7,802 nt of DNA from Micrococcales bacterium (lineage in GTDB: Bacteria; Actinomycetota; Actinomycetes; Actinomycetales; Dermatophilaceae), in NCBI GenBank assembly GCA_030452775.1, contig JAKDLQ010000106.1, positions 1 through 7,802 of the forward strand, given 5' to 3'. The notes under the pieces are model-generated. The model did no database searches, was not told where the DNA came from, and saw only the letters and a list, made by a program, of their open reading frames with translations. Position numbers and translations under genes: made by a program. Each line of letters opens with the position of its first letter. Positions within the stretch are counted from its first letter, which is position 1. Shown piece after piece: positions 1 through 6,852 of this stretch.

Positions 1-2
1 AG

Positions 3-2015
3 TTCGCCTACCACGTCAAGGACGCCCCGACGATCAGCGACGGCGAGTACGACGCGCTGATCCTGCGCCTTAACGAGCTGGAGGCTGAGTACCCGTCCCT
101 TCGGACCCCGCAAAGCCCCACTCAGAACGTCGGAGGCAGCGCGTTCGCCACCGGCTTCGAGACGGCTCAGCACCTCGAACGGATGCTGAGCCTCGACAAC
201 GCCTTTTCCTTCGAGGAGGTGCGTGCCTGGGTGGACCGGGTCGAGCGGGAGGTCGGCGCAGACGTGCGCTATCTGTCCGAGCTGAAGATCGACGGCCTCG
301 CGATCAACCTCCTCTACGAACACGGCCGGCTGGTCCGGGCCCTCACTCGCGGCGACGGGCGGACCGGGGAGGACGTCACCAACAACGTTCGCGCCATCAG
401 CGGCATACCGACGAGGATGTCTGGAGAGGACGTGCCCGATCTCGTCGAAGTGCGCGGGGAGGTCTTCTTCCCCACGGCGGCGTTCGCGGATCTCAATGCC
501 GGCCTCGTCGCGGCGGGCAAGGCGCCCTTCGCGAACCCGCGCAACGCTGCGGCCGGCTCGCTGCGCCAGAAGGATCCTCGGGTCACGGCGACCCGCCCGC
601 TGCGGATGCTCGTGCACGGCATCGGGGCTCGCACCGGGTTCGATATCGCGAGCCAGAGCGAGGCCTACGCCAAGCTTCGTGACTGGGGGCTTCCGACCTC
701 CGAGGAGTACCGCGTCTTCGACGACCTCGGCGAGGTCGAGGCCTTCATCGTCCACCACGGCGAGCACCGGCACGACCGGGCCCATGACATCGACGGCATC
801 GTCATCAAGGTGGATCAGGTGGCGCTGCAACGCCAGCTGGGGACGACCTCACGGGCGCCGCGCTGGGCGATCGCGTTCAAGTACCCGCCGGCGGAGGTCA
901 ACACCACGCTGCTGGACATCCGGGTCAACGTCGGGCGGACCGGGCGAGTCACCCCCTACGGCGTCATGAAGCCGGTCGTTGTTGCCGGCTCGACCGTCGA
1001 GCAGGCGACCTTGCACAACGCCCACGAGGTGACGCGCAAGGGCGTCCTCATCGGCGACACCGTCGTGCTGCGCAAGGCAGGCGATGTCATCCCCGAGATC
1101 GTCGGGCCGGTCGTCGAGCTGCGCGACGGGAGCGAGCGGGCCTTCGTCATGCCCACGCGGTGCCCAGCCTGCGGCACCCCCCTGGCGCCGGAGAAGGAGG
1201 GCGACAAGGACATCCGCTGCCCCAACTCCAGATCCTGCCCGAGCCAGTTGCGAGAGCGCATCTTCGCACTCGCCTCCCGCAGTGCCCTCGACATCGAAGC
1301 GCTCGGCTGGGAGGGCGCCACCGCGCTGCTCGAATCAGGCGTCATCGAGGATGAGAGCACGCTCTTCTCCCTGGGGGAGGAGGAGATCGCGCAGATCCCG
1401 CTCTATACCCGGGCCGCCAAGAAGACCGACCCCGAGGATGCCATCGTGGACGGGCGCGTCCTGTCCGCGAACGGACACAAGCTCGTCGCCAATCTCAGGC
1501 AGGCCAAAGATCAGCCGCTGTGGCGGGTCCTCGTCGCGTTGTCGATTCGGCACGTCGGACCGACCGCTGCTCGGGCCCTGGCGACGCACTTGCGGTCGAT
1601 GGAGGCCATCCGTCGGGCCTCGGTAGAGGAGTTGGCCCAGACCTTGGGGGTCGGGCCCGTCATCGCGGAGTCGGTGGTGGAGTGGTTCACCATCGACTGG
1701 CACCGCGACATCGTCGATCGGTGGGCCGCCGACAACGTCCGGATGGCCGACGAGGTGGACGCCTCGATCGAGCGCACCCTCGAGGGCCGCACGATCGTCG
1801 TCACCGGCTCGCTCGAAGGGTTCTCCCGCGACGAAGCCAAGGAGGCCATCATCGGCCGCGGAGGCACGTCGGCCGGATCGGTGTCCAAGAAGACGGACTA
1901 CGTCGTCGTCGGCTCCAACGCCGGGTCCAAGGCGGCCCGGGCAGAAAACCTCGGGGTGACCATCATCGACGAGGCCGGGTTCCGCAGGCTGCTCGACACC
2001 GGAAGCCCCGACTGA
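3..2015 (+). CDS. ligA: NAD+-dependent DNA ligase LigA (5' end outside window)
   Basis: LigA seals nicks in duplex DNA during replication and repair, using NAD+ to adenylate an active-site lysine. The window opens in frame inside the N-terminal Ia domain (FAYHVKDAPTISDGEYDAL), so roughly 30-45 residues and the start codon are missing; 670 codons remain. In order: the Ia motif; the adenylation motif SELKIDGLAINLLYE, with the nucleotidyl-accepting Lys at 285-287; the OB-fold block with VGRTGRVTPYG and LRKAGDVIPEIVGPV; a four-Cys zinc finger (Cys codons at 1161, 1170, 1218, 1236); helix-hairpin-helix repeats (IRHVGPTAARALATHL); and a C-terminal BRCT domain from about 1776 (GRTIVVTGSLEGF). All expected domains are present and intact. 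An ATG at 183 is an internal Met, not the start. The next gene, gatC, is 228 bp downstream, so they are probably separate transcription units. Identification is firm from family motifs. Confidence 0.97.
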   Translation, partial: FAYHVKDAPTISDGEYDALILRLNELEAEYPSLRTPQSPTQNVGGSAFATGFETAQHLERMLSLDNAFSFEEVRAWVDRVEREVGADVRYLSELKIDGLAINLLYEHGRLVRALTRGDGRTGEDVTNNVRAISGIPTRMSGEDVPDLVEVRGEVFFPTAAFADLNAGLVAAGKAPFANPRNAAAGSLRQKDPRVTATRPLRMLVHGIGARTGFDIASQSEAYAKLRDWGLPTSEEYRVFDDLGEVEAFIVHHGEHRHDRAHDIDGIVIKVDQVALQRQLGTTSRAPRWAIAFKYPPAEVNTTLLDIRVNVGRTGRVTPYGVMKPVVVAGSTVEQATLHNAHEVTRKGVLIGDTVVLRKAGDVIPEIVGPVVELRDGSERAFVMPTRCPACGTPLAPEKEGDKDIRCPNSRSCPSQLRERIFALASRSALDIEALGWEGATALLESGVIEDESTLFSLGEEEIAQIPLYTRAAKKTDPEDAIVDGRVLSANGHKLVANLRQAKDQPLWRVLVALSIRHVGPTAARALATHLRSMEAIRRASVEELAQTLGVGPVIAESVVEWFTIDWHRDIVDRWAADNVRMADEVDASIERTLEGRTIVVTGSLEGFSRDEAKEAIIGRGGTSAGSVSKKTDYVVVGSNAGSKAARAENLGVTIIDEAGFRRLLDTGSPD

Positions 2016-2119
2016 GCGAGACACGGAGCGGCCGACCCGGCAGGTGTGGCCGGAGGGTATCGAGCCCGCCGAGACCGACTCGTTCTCCGTCTTCTACGTA
2101 CGCCGGCGCGGCAATGATC

Positions 2120-2144
2120 GTCCTCGGATCCTCATCGCGAGGAC
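2120..2144 (+). terminator. Possible hairpin terminator after ligA
   Basis: GTCCTCG (2120-2126) and CGAGGAC (2138-2144) are perfect inverted copies around an 11-base loop. No T run follows, and the hairpin sits 105 bp past the ligA stop. A competing smaller stem, CCTC/GAGG, uses the same bases. It is a weak candidate for ligA termination. Confidence 0.25.
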
Positions 2145-2230
2145 TACCTCGCAGCAGACCTCGGTAGCCGCCAGCCCGCGCTACTCACCGCGTTCCTGGA
2201 GGCCGGCACGATCAACCGGCACGCTCCCCA

Positions 2231-2236
2231 TAGACT
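2231..2236 (+). promoter_or_regulatory. Candidate -10 box for leaderless gatC transcript
   Basis: TAGACT matches the actinobacterial -10 pattern TAnnnT and ends 7 bases before the gatC ATG (2244), so transcription would begin at or next to the start codon. The intervening TGCCCCC has no Shine-Dalgarno sequence, and none is present a little further upstream. No clear -35 hexamer is seen 16-19 bp upstream. Leaderless genes with this spacing are common in actinobacteria; its use here is inferred. Confidence 0.45.
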
Positions 2237-2243
2237 TGCCCCC

Positions 2244-2540
2244 ATGGCCTCTCTCACTCGTGACGACGTCGCCCACCTGGCCGGCCTGGCGCGCATCGAG
2301 CTGTCGGACGCCGAACTCGACCGAATGGTCGGCGAACTCGGTGTCATTCTCGACTCGGTGGCGAAGGTCCAGCAGGCGCCCATCGAGGGAGTCTCGCCGA
2401 TGTCGCACCCGATGCCGCTGACCAACGTGACGAGGCCCGACGTGGTCCGTCCCGGCCTGACGCCCGAAGCGGCCCTCTCCGGGGCCCCGGAGTCCGCGCA
2501 GCAGCGCTTCCTCGTGCCGCGCATCCTCGATGAGGACTGA
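2244..2540 (+). CDS. gatC: Glutamyl/aspartyl-tRNA amidotransferase subunit C
   Basis: This is the small subunit of the heterotrimeric GatCAB amidotransferase. It wraps around and stabilises GatA at the GatA-GatB interface while the complex turns Glu-tRNA(Gln) and/or Asp-tRNA(Asn) into the correctly charged tRNA. The 98-aa product has the normal family length. It shows the N-terminal helical signature LTRDDVAHLAGLARIEL, the central VILDSVAKV helix, and the conserved tail MSHPMPLTNVTRPDVVRPGL, ending with FLVPRIL. The ATG at 2244 is the only conventional start after an in-frame TGA at 2115-2117. There is no ribosome-binding site, which fits leaderless translation from the TAGACT box just upstream. 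gatA and gatB follow on the same strand, but a 91-bp spacer with a strong palindrome separates gatC from gatA. Identification is firm. Confidence 0.96.
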   Translation: MASLTRDDVAHLAGLARIELSDAELDRMVGELGVILDSVAKVQQAPIEGVSPMSHPMPLTNVTRPDVVRPGLTPEAALSGAPESAQQRFLVPRILDED

Positions 2541-2559
2541 GTGGGCCGCACCGCCTACT

Positions 2560-2594
2560 GGCGTTGCCGCTGTGCCGGCACAGCGGCATACGCC
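2560..2594. repeat. 24-bp perfect palindrome / extended hairpin between gatC and gatA
   Basis: Bases 2565-2588 form a perfect 24-bp palindrome; each half reads TGCCGCTGTGCC. Outside it, GGCGT (2560-2564) pairs with ACGCC (2590-2594) after one bulged T (2589), giving a 17-bp stem over 35 bases. It begins 20 bp after the gatC stop and ends 37 bp before the gatA GTG. No T run follows, so it is not a standard intrinsic terminator. It could be an attenuating or mRNA-stabilising hairpin, a site for a dimeric regulator, or a dispersed palindromic repeat. The structure is read directly; its role is unknown. Confidence 0.75.
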
Positions 2595-2618
2595 GCCCCC
2601 GTGAACCTCGCCGACAGC

Positions 2619-2623
2619 AAAGG
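2619..2623 (+). promoter_or_regulatory. Ribosome-binding site of gatA
   Basis: AAAGG lies 8 bases before the GTG at 2632. This supports GTG 2632 as the gatA start, in contrast with gatC, which has no such site. Another GTG at 2601 is out of frame. Confidence 0.55.
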
Positions 2624-2631
2624 CAACCGAC

Positions 2632-4146
2632 GTGACTGACGATCTGACCAGGACCACCGCAGCGCAGTTGGCGGACGGCCTTGCCGACGGCACGATCTCG
2701 TCCGTCGAGGTCACCTCGGCCTACCTCGAGCGCATTGCCGCGGTCGACGGGGCCGTCCACGGCTACCTTCACATCGACGGGGAAGGGGCGCTCGCGACAG
2801 CGCGGCGCATCGATGAGCGGCGCGCGGTCGGTGACAGGCTCCATGCACTCGCGGGAGTGCCCATCGCGGTCAAGGACGTCATGGTGACCCAGGGTGTGCC
2901 GACGACGTGCGGCAGCAGGATGCTCGAGGGCTGGATCCCTCCCTATGACGCGACCGTCGTCAGCAAGTTGCGCGCGGCCGGTATGCCGATCCTCGGCAAG
3001 ACCAACATGGATGAGTTCGCGATGGGCTCCTCGACGGAGCACTCCGCCTACGGTCCGTCGCGCAACCCGTGGGACCTCGAGCGGATCCCCGGTGGCTCCG
3101 GTGGTGGCTCGAGCTCGGTGCTCGCGTCTTTCCAGGCGCCACTCGCAACGGGCACCGACACCGGGGGCTCGATCCGTCAGCCGGCTGCGGTGACCGCGAC
3201 AATCGGCGTCAAGCCGACCTACGGCGGGGTCTCGCGCTATGGCATCGTCGCACTGGCGAGCTCACTCGACCAGGCCGGCCCCTGTGGGCGAACGGTCCTG
3301 GACGCCGCTCTGCTGCACGCCGTCATGGGCGGCCATGATCCCCTGGACTCGACCTCGATCGACGCGCCGATGCCCCCGGTCGTCGACGCGGCGCGGGCAG
3401 GGGACGTGCGCGGCCTGCGGATCGGCATCGTCAAGGAGCTTGCCGGTGAGGGCTACCAGCCCGGCATCCAGGCCCGTTTCGACGAGTCGGTGGCGCTGCT
3501 GGTCGAGCTGGGGGCCGAGGTCGCCGAGGTCTCCTGCCCCAACTTCGAGTACGCGCTCGCCGCCTATTACCTCATCATGCCGAGCGAGGCGAGCTCCAAC
3601 CTCGCCAGGTTCGACGCCATGCGCTACGGCCTGCGGGTCGTGCCCGAGAGGGTCGCCGATCCCAGTGCCGAGCAGGTGATGGCCGCCACGCGCGACGCGG
3701 GCTTCGGGCCGGAGGCCAAGCGCCGCATCATCCTTGGCACCTATGCCCTCAGCTCCGGCTACTACGATGCCTACTACGGCTCGGCCCAGAAGGTCCGGTC
3801 GCTCATCGCCCGAGACTTCGCCGCGGCCTTCGAGCAGGTCGACGTGCTCGTGAGCCCGACCGCGCCGACCACGGCGTTTCGACTGGGCGACAAGCTCGAT
3901 GACCCCATGGCCATGTACCGCAACGACATCGCGACCATCCCGGCCAACCTCGCGGGCGTGCCCGCTATGTCACTGCCGTCCGGACTCGCCGACGAGGACG
4001 GGCTGCCGGCCGGCATCCAGATCCTCGCGCCGGCGATGCGGGACGAGCGGCTCTACACCGTCGGCGCCGCCCTCGAGCGCGCCCTCATCGACACCTGGGG
4101 TGCGCCCATCCTGTCCCGGGCGCCCGAGCTCGCGAAGGGAGCATGA
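2632..4146 (+). CDS. gatA: Glutamyl/aspartyl-tRNA amidotransferase subunit A (amidase)
   Basis: GatA is the glutaminase subunit of GatCAB. It releases ammonia from glutamine (or asparagine), and the ammonia is channelled to GatB. The 504-aa product has the usual family length and carries the amidase-signature fold. The Ser-cisSer-Lys triad is complete: Lys81 in VPIAVKDVMV, the cis-Ser at residue 156 in PGGSGGGSSS, and the nucleophile Ser180 in GTDTGGSIRQPAA. The 75- and 24-residue spacings equal those I recall for S. aureus GatA (K79, S154, S178). Other family blocks are MDEFAMGSSTEHSAYGP, RIILGTYALSSGYYDAYY and the C-terminal AGVPAMSLPSG...GIQILAP. The start is GTG, supported by AAAGG 8 bases upstream. 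gatB begins 3 bases after the stop, so the two are almost certainly co-transcribed and their translation may be coupled. Whether gatC is on the same mRNA depends on the hairpin in the preceding spacer. Confidence 0.97.
   Translation: MTDDLTRTTAAQLADGLADGTISSVEVTSAYLERIAAVDGAVHGYLHIDGEGALATARRIDERRAVGDRLHALAGVPIAVKDVMVTQGVPTTCGSRMLEGWIPPYDATVVSKLRAAGMPILGKTNMDEFAMGSSTEHSAYGPSRNPWDLERIPGGSGGGSSSVLASFQAPLATGTDTGGSIRQPAAVTATIGVKPTYGGVSRYGIVALASSLDQAGPCGRTVLDAALLHAVMGGHDPLDSTSIDAPMPPVVDAARAGDVRGLRIGIVKELAGEGYQPGIQARFDESVALLVELGAEVAEVSCPNFEYALAAYYLIMPSEASSNLARFDAMRYGLRVVPERVADPSAEQVMAATRDAGFGPEAKRRIILGTYALSSGYYDAYYGSAQKVRSLIARDFAAAFEQVDVLVSPTAPTTAFRLGDKLDDPMAMYRNDIATIPANLAGVPAMSLPSGLADEDGLPAGIQILAPAMRDERLYTVGAALERALIDTWGAPILSRAPELAKGA
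4134..4140 (+). promoter_or_regulatory. Ribosome-binding site of gatB inside the gatA tail
   Basis: GAAGGGA lies within the last gatA codons, 9 bases before the ATG at 4150. It favours that start over the internal ATG at 4183, which is in frame but would drop 11 residues. The ATG at 4143, overlapping the gatA stop as ATGA, is out of frame with gatB. Confidence 0.6.
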
Positions 4147-4149
4147 GCA

Positions 4150-5706
4150 ATGTCGGTCACGACCCATCCCGGCGATGTCGTCATGGACTATGACGAGGCC
4201 CTCTCGAAGTTCGATCCGGTCCTCGGTCTCGAGGTGCACGTCGAGCTCGGCACCGACACCAAGATGTTCTGCGCCTGTCCGACCACCTTTGGGGCAGAGC
4301 CGAACTCGCAGGTGTGTCCAGAGTGCCTGGGCCTGCCCGGAGCGCTGCCGGTCGTCAACGCCAAGGGCGTCGAGTCGGCGATCCGGATCGGGCTCGCCCT
4401 GGGCTGCGAGATCGCGGAGTGGTGCCGCTTCGCCCGCAAGAACTACTTCTACCCGGACATGCCCAAGAACTTCCAGACGTCGCAGTACGACGAGCCCATC
4501 GCGTATGGGGGCCGGCTCGACGTCGAGCTCGGCGATGGCGCGATCTACCGCGTCGAGATCGAGCGCGCACACATGGAAGAGGACACGGGCAAGTCCCTGC
4601 ACGTCGGCGGCTCGACCGGACGCATCCATGGCGCCGAATACTCGCTCGTCGACTACAACCGCGCGGGCATCCCGCTCATCGAGATCGTGACCAAGCCCAT
4701 GGTCGGGGCGGGGGAGCGGGCGCCCGAGGTGGCCAAGGCCTACGTGTCCGCGCTGCGTGACCTGCTCAAGGCACTCGGGGTCAGCGACGTCAAGATGGAG
4801 CAGGGCTCGATGCGGTGCGACGCGAATGTCTCGCTACGCGCCAAGGCAGGTGATGATCCGCGTGGTGCGCAGCAACTGGCAGTCCCGCTCGGCACCCGGA
4901 CCGAGACCAAGAACGTCAACTCGCTCCGGTCGGTCGAGCGCGCCGTCCGCTACGAGATCGCGCGGCATGCGGCGGTCCTCGCCGCCGGAGGCTCGGTCCT
5001 GCAGGAGACCCGGCATTGGCACGAGGACACCGGTGTCACGACATCCGGCAGAGTGAAATCGGACGCCGAGGACTACCGCTACTTCCCCGAGCCCGACCTT
5101 GTCCCGGTCGCGCCGACCCGGGAGACCGTCGAGGCGCTGCGTGCGACCCTGCCCGAGCCCCCCACGAAGCGACGCCAGCGACTCCAGCGTGACTGGGGCT
5201 ACAGCGATCTCGAGATGCGCGATGTCGTCAATGCCGGAGCCGTCGAACTCATCGAGGAGACGATCGCCGCAGGTGCGAGCCCGACCGCGGCCCGCAAGTG
5301 GTGGCTCGGCGAGCCCTCCCGACGCGCCAATGCCGAGGGTCAGGACATCGTCACGTATGCCGCTCTGCTGGGCCTGACGCCGGTCGACATCGCCGAGCTC
5401 GACCAGATGGTCGTCGCGCGACGTCTCAACGACTCGATGGCCCGCCAGGTCCTCGACGGGGTCCTCGACGGCGAGGGCCGGCCGACCGAGGTCGCCGACG
5501 CCCGTGGACTCGAACTCGTCGAGGATGCGGGTGCCCTCGAGGCGGCCGTCGATGAGGTCATCGAGGCCAACCCCGGCATTGCTGCCAAGATCCGGGACGG
5601 CAAGGTCGCCGCGGTCGGGGCGCTCATCGGTCAGGTGATGAAAGCGATGAAGGGCCAGGCCGATGCCGGCAAGGCTCGCGAGCTGATCCTCGCCAGGTTG
5701 ACCTGA
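4150..5706 (+). CDS. gatB: Glutamyl/aspartyl-tRNA amidotransferase subunit B
   Basis: GatB is the kinase/transamidase subunit of GatCAB. It binds the mischarged tRNA, activates the Glu or Asp side chain with ATP, and amidates it with ammonia delivered from GatA. The 518-aa product is full length. The catalytic cradle begins with FDPVLGLEVHVELGT and holds a CxC...CxxC cysteine set (FCAC...CPECLG) that binds zinc in many homologues. Next come NYFYPDMPKNFQTSQYDEPI, IERAHMEEDTGKSLHVGG, DYNRAGIPLIEIVT, ETKNVNSLRSVERA and DYRYFPEPDLVPV. The C-terminal helical YqeY-like tRNA-binding region starts around residue 360 (AGASPTAARKWWLGE) and ends near AVGALIGQVMKAMKGQAD. It lies 3 bp after gatA and is the last gene of the gat cluster, convergent with the next gene. 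There are no missing motifs; identification is firm. Confidence 0.97.
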   Translation: MSVTTHPGDVVMDYDEALSKFDPVLGLEVHVELGTDTKMFCACPTTFGAEPNSQVCPECLGLPGALPVVNAKGVESAIRIGLALGCEIAEWCRFARKNYFYPDMPKNFQTSQYDEPIAYGGRLDVELGDGAIYRVEIERAHMEEDTGKSLHVGGSTGRIHGAEYSLVDYNRAGIPLIEIVTKPMVGAGERAPEVAKAYVSALRDLLKALGVSDVKMEQGSMRCDANVSLRAKAGDDPRGAQQLAVPLGTRTETKNVNSLRSVERAVRYEIARHAAVLAAGGSVLQETRHWHEDTGVTTSGRVKSDAEDYRYFPEPDLVPVAPTRETVEALRATLPEPPTKRRQRLQRDWGYSDLEMRDVVNAGAVELIEETIAAGASPTAARKWWLGEPSRRANAEGQDIVTYAALLGLTPVDIAELDQMVVARRLNDSMARQVLDGVLDGEGRPTEVADARGLELVEDAGALEAAVDEVIEANPGIAAKIRDGKVAAVGALIGQVMKAMKGQADAGKARELILARLT

Positions 5707-5718
5707 CCTCGCCACTTC

Positions 5719-5790
5719 GCAACACACCGACGAATGAGCAACACCAACCGGCTATAACCAGGCGGAGTTGCCCAGTGCTCGGTGTGTTGC
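5719..5790. terminator. Likely bidirectional terminator between gatB and the LysR gene
   Basis: GCAACACACCGA (5719-5730) and TCGGTGTGTTGC (5779-5790) are perfect 12-bp inverted copies. They enclose 48 bases that can fold further: CAA plus CCG at 5745-5750 with CGG at 5763-5765 and TTG at 5768-5770. A competing pair, GAGCA (5736-5740) with TGCTC (5776-5780), overlaps the outer stem. The structure starts 12 bp after the gatB stop and ends 25 bp from the regulator stop. A shared terminator for the convergent genes is the simplest reading. Neither side has a T run, as is common in high-GC actinobacteria. Confidence 0.55.
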
Positions 5791-5815
5791 CGCAGTGTGG
5801 GCGTGGCTCGCGCTG

Positions 5816-6736
5816 TCAAAGGGGTCCTGCCAGTGCTGCCTCCTGCTGCGACACACGCACGAAGGCGTCGGCCGCTGGGATCCGGTAGCGGTCACGATGC
5901 CAGGCGATCCCGACGATCCGTGGGCTGATGCCGGCGAGCGGCACGGTGCGCACTCCCGCTCGGAAAGGGTTCACGGAGAGCCAGGAGATCACTGCGGTGC
6001 CCAAGCCCTCGGCCACCAGACCCATGATGGTGCCGTTGTCGTTGGAGCGGAACATGATCTGCTCGGTGAGTTCCGGGCGCCCCAGCCGACTCTCGATGGA
6101 GTGCACCTCGCGCATACCGGCATACGTGATGAGCGAGAGACCCGTCAGGTCGCTCGCTCGGATGGGCGCGCCGGTGCGCCCCAGCTCACTGCTCTCGCGG
6201 ACCACCAGCACATACGGATCCTCCAGGAGCTCACGGTGCACGAACGGTCCACGCATCATCGGGTAGACGACGAAGGTGAGGTCGAGCTCACCCCGCTCCA
6301 CCAGATGCAGCAACTCCTCGTCGTCCTCCGACTCGGTCAGTTCGACCGTCACGCCTGGCCAAGCAGCTCGAAACTCGCGCAGGATTCGCGGCAGCAGACG
6401 TGCGCCGACGCTCTGGTAGCAGCCGACACGCAGCACCCCGACCTCGCCCTCGGCGAGGGCAGCCAGGTCCGCCCGGGCGCTGGCGATTCGCGCGACGATG
6501 GCATTGGTATGACCGATGAGGATCCGTCCGGCGGCCGTCAGTGTGACCGGCTTCGGTCCGCCGGGACGTTCCACGAGTCTCTGCCCGACCAGGCGCTCGA
6601 GACGTCCGATCTGCTGGCTGACCGCCGACTGCGTGTAGCCGAGCGACTCGGCGGCCCCGCTGAAGGACCCCTCGCGGCCGATGGCCGACAGGGCGATCAG
6701 GTAGCGCAGCTCCCAAGGCTCAGCCCGCTCACTCAT
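5816..6736 (-). CDS. LysR-type transcriptional regulator
   Basis: This is a cytoplasmic DNA-binding regulator of the LysR family, 306 aa, the standard length. Residues about 8-67 form the winged helix-turn-helix: ELRYLIALSAIGREGSFSGA, then AESLGYTQSAVSQQIGRLER and the wing GQRLVERPG...VTLTAAG. A linker helix (ARIASARADLAALAEGEV) leads into a periplasmic-binding-protein-like effector domain from about residue 95 (GVLRVGCYQSVGARLLPRIL...ELDLTFVVYPM) to the C-terminus. The effector cannot be deduced. It is transcribed away from the oxygenase gene across 122 bp, the classic arrangement in which a LysR protein represses itself and activates its neighbour. ATG 6736 has no usable Shine-Dalgarno (AGGAGA is 14 bases away), but it sits 6 bases after a -10 box, so leaderless translation is likely. 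The family is certain; the target and ligand are inferred or unknown. Confidence 0.95.
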   Translation of the reverse strand: MSERAEPWELRYLIALSAIGREGSFSGAAESLGYTQSAVSQQIGRLERLVGQRLVERPGGPKPVTLTAAGRILIGHTNAIVARIASARADLAALAEGEVGVLRVGCYQSVGARLLPRILREFRAAWPGVTVELTESEDDEELLHLVERGELDLTFVVYPMMRGPFVHRELLEDPYVLVVRESSELGRTGAPIRASDLTGLSLITYAGMREVHSIESRLGRPELTEQIMFRSNDNGTIMGLVAEGLGTAVISWLSVNPFRAGVRTVPLAGISPRIVGIAWHRDRYRIPAADAFVRVSQQEAALAGPL

Positions 6737-6742
6737 CCAAGT

Positions 6743-6771
6743 ATATTATGTCTCCTAATGGCTCCTGTCAG
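6743..6771 (-). promoter_or_regulatory. Promoter of the LysR-type regulator gene (leaderless)
   Basis: On the minus strand, CTGACA (6771-6766, five of six matches to TTGACA) is followed by a 17-bp spacer and TAATAT (6748-6743, fits TAnnnT). The -10 ends 6 bases before the ATG, so the mRNA should start at or beside the start codon. Spacing and hexamers agree well with a sigma-A-type promoter. The use of this site has not been tested. Confidence 0.6.
6745..6759. promoter_or_regulatory. Candidate LysR-type operator over the regulator -10
   Basis: ATTA (6745-6748) and TAAT (6756-6759) form an inverted repeat with a 7-base centre. It contains TTA-N7-TAA, which fits the T-N11-A consensus of LysR-family binding sites. 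It overlaps the proposed -10 box of the regulator gene, where binding would give autorepression. It is also an A/T-rich island in a G/C-rich region. Assignment to this regulator is inferred from position. Confidence 0.5.
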
Positions 6772-6790
6772 TAGATGACGTTGGACTAAC
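6767..6790. promoter_or_regulatory. Two further short dyads in the divergent promoter region
   Basis: GTCA-N5-TGAC (6767-6779) overlaps the regulator's proposed -35. It is followed directly by GTT-N5-AAC (6780-6790), which overlaps the candidate oxygenase -35 (TTGGAC). Together with the TTA-N7-TAA site they make three dyads in 46 bp, which would suit the multi-site binding of a LysR tetramer. Each dyad is short, so chance remains possible. Confidence 0.3.
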
Positions 6791-6810
6791 AGATCCCTCC
6801 TCGCGATGAT
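6781..6810 (+). promoter_or_regulatory. Weak candidate promoter of the oxygenase gene
   Basis: TTGGAC (6781-6786) and GATGAT (6805-6810) are spaced by 18 bp. The -35 is fair and the -10 poor (it lacks the leading T), which would suit a promoter needing an activator. It would give a leader of about 40 bases that includes the ribosome-binding site. Confidence 0.25.
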
Positions 6811-6846
6811 GGATGCACAAGCACGACCCATCCGTACGATCTCGAT

Positions 6847-6852
6847 GAGGAG
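6847..6852 (+). promoter_or_regulatory. Ribosome-binding site of the oxygenase gene
   Basis: GAGGAG lies 6 bases before GTG 6859. The in-frame GTGs at 6868 and 6877 would be 15 and 24 bases away, so this site selects the first GTG. It implies a leadered mRNA, unlike the divergent regulator gene. Confidence 0.7.

Larger units (their letters stand above)
2016..2243. other. ligA-gatC intergenic gap, no convincing gene
   Basis: These 228 bp contain no gene I can support. Two partial stretches look protein-like. One is frame 2044-2130 (starting GTG, ...EPAETDSFSVFYVRRR). The other is frame 2118-2243, in phase with gatC (REDYLAADLGSRQPALLTAF). The second has no ATG, GTG or TTG before the gatC ATG and begins just after an in-frame TGA at 2115-2117. 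The two would join only through a frameshift near 2130-2140, so this may be a decayed small gene or plain high-GC spacer. The gap also holds a small hairpin and the proposed gatC -10 box. Confidence 0.5.

Noticed and set aside
1335..2024. 229-codon minus-strand reading frame opposite ligA
   Set aside because: It lies wholly against the conserved HhH and BRCT coding region of ligA, has no recognisable motif, and is the usual antisense by-product of high GC content.
4143..4149. ATGA overlap as a gatB start at 4143
   Set aside because: This ATG is out of frame with gatB; ATG 4150 has a purine-rich site at good spacing.
4834..5727. 297-codon minus-strand reading frame opposite gatB
   Set aside because: It overlaps conserved GatB motifs on the other strand and would cross into the terminator-like spacer; no motif supports it.
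5719..5790. Miniature transposon bounded by 12-bp terminal inverted repeats
   Set aside because: The flanking bases show no target-site duplication, and only one copy is in view. A convergent-gene terminator explains it better.
5768..6778. 336-codon plus-strand reading frame covering the regulator gene
   Set aside because: It is the mirror of a full-length LysR-type gene with clear HTH and effector domains on the minus strand; its own product has no known motif.
6835..6840. TACGAT as the oxygenase -10
   Set aside because: It fits TAnnnT, but the start of transcription would fall on or inside the GAGGAG ribosome-binding site and no -35 is present upstream.
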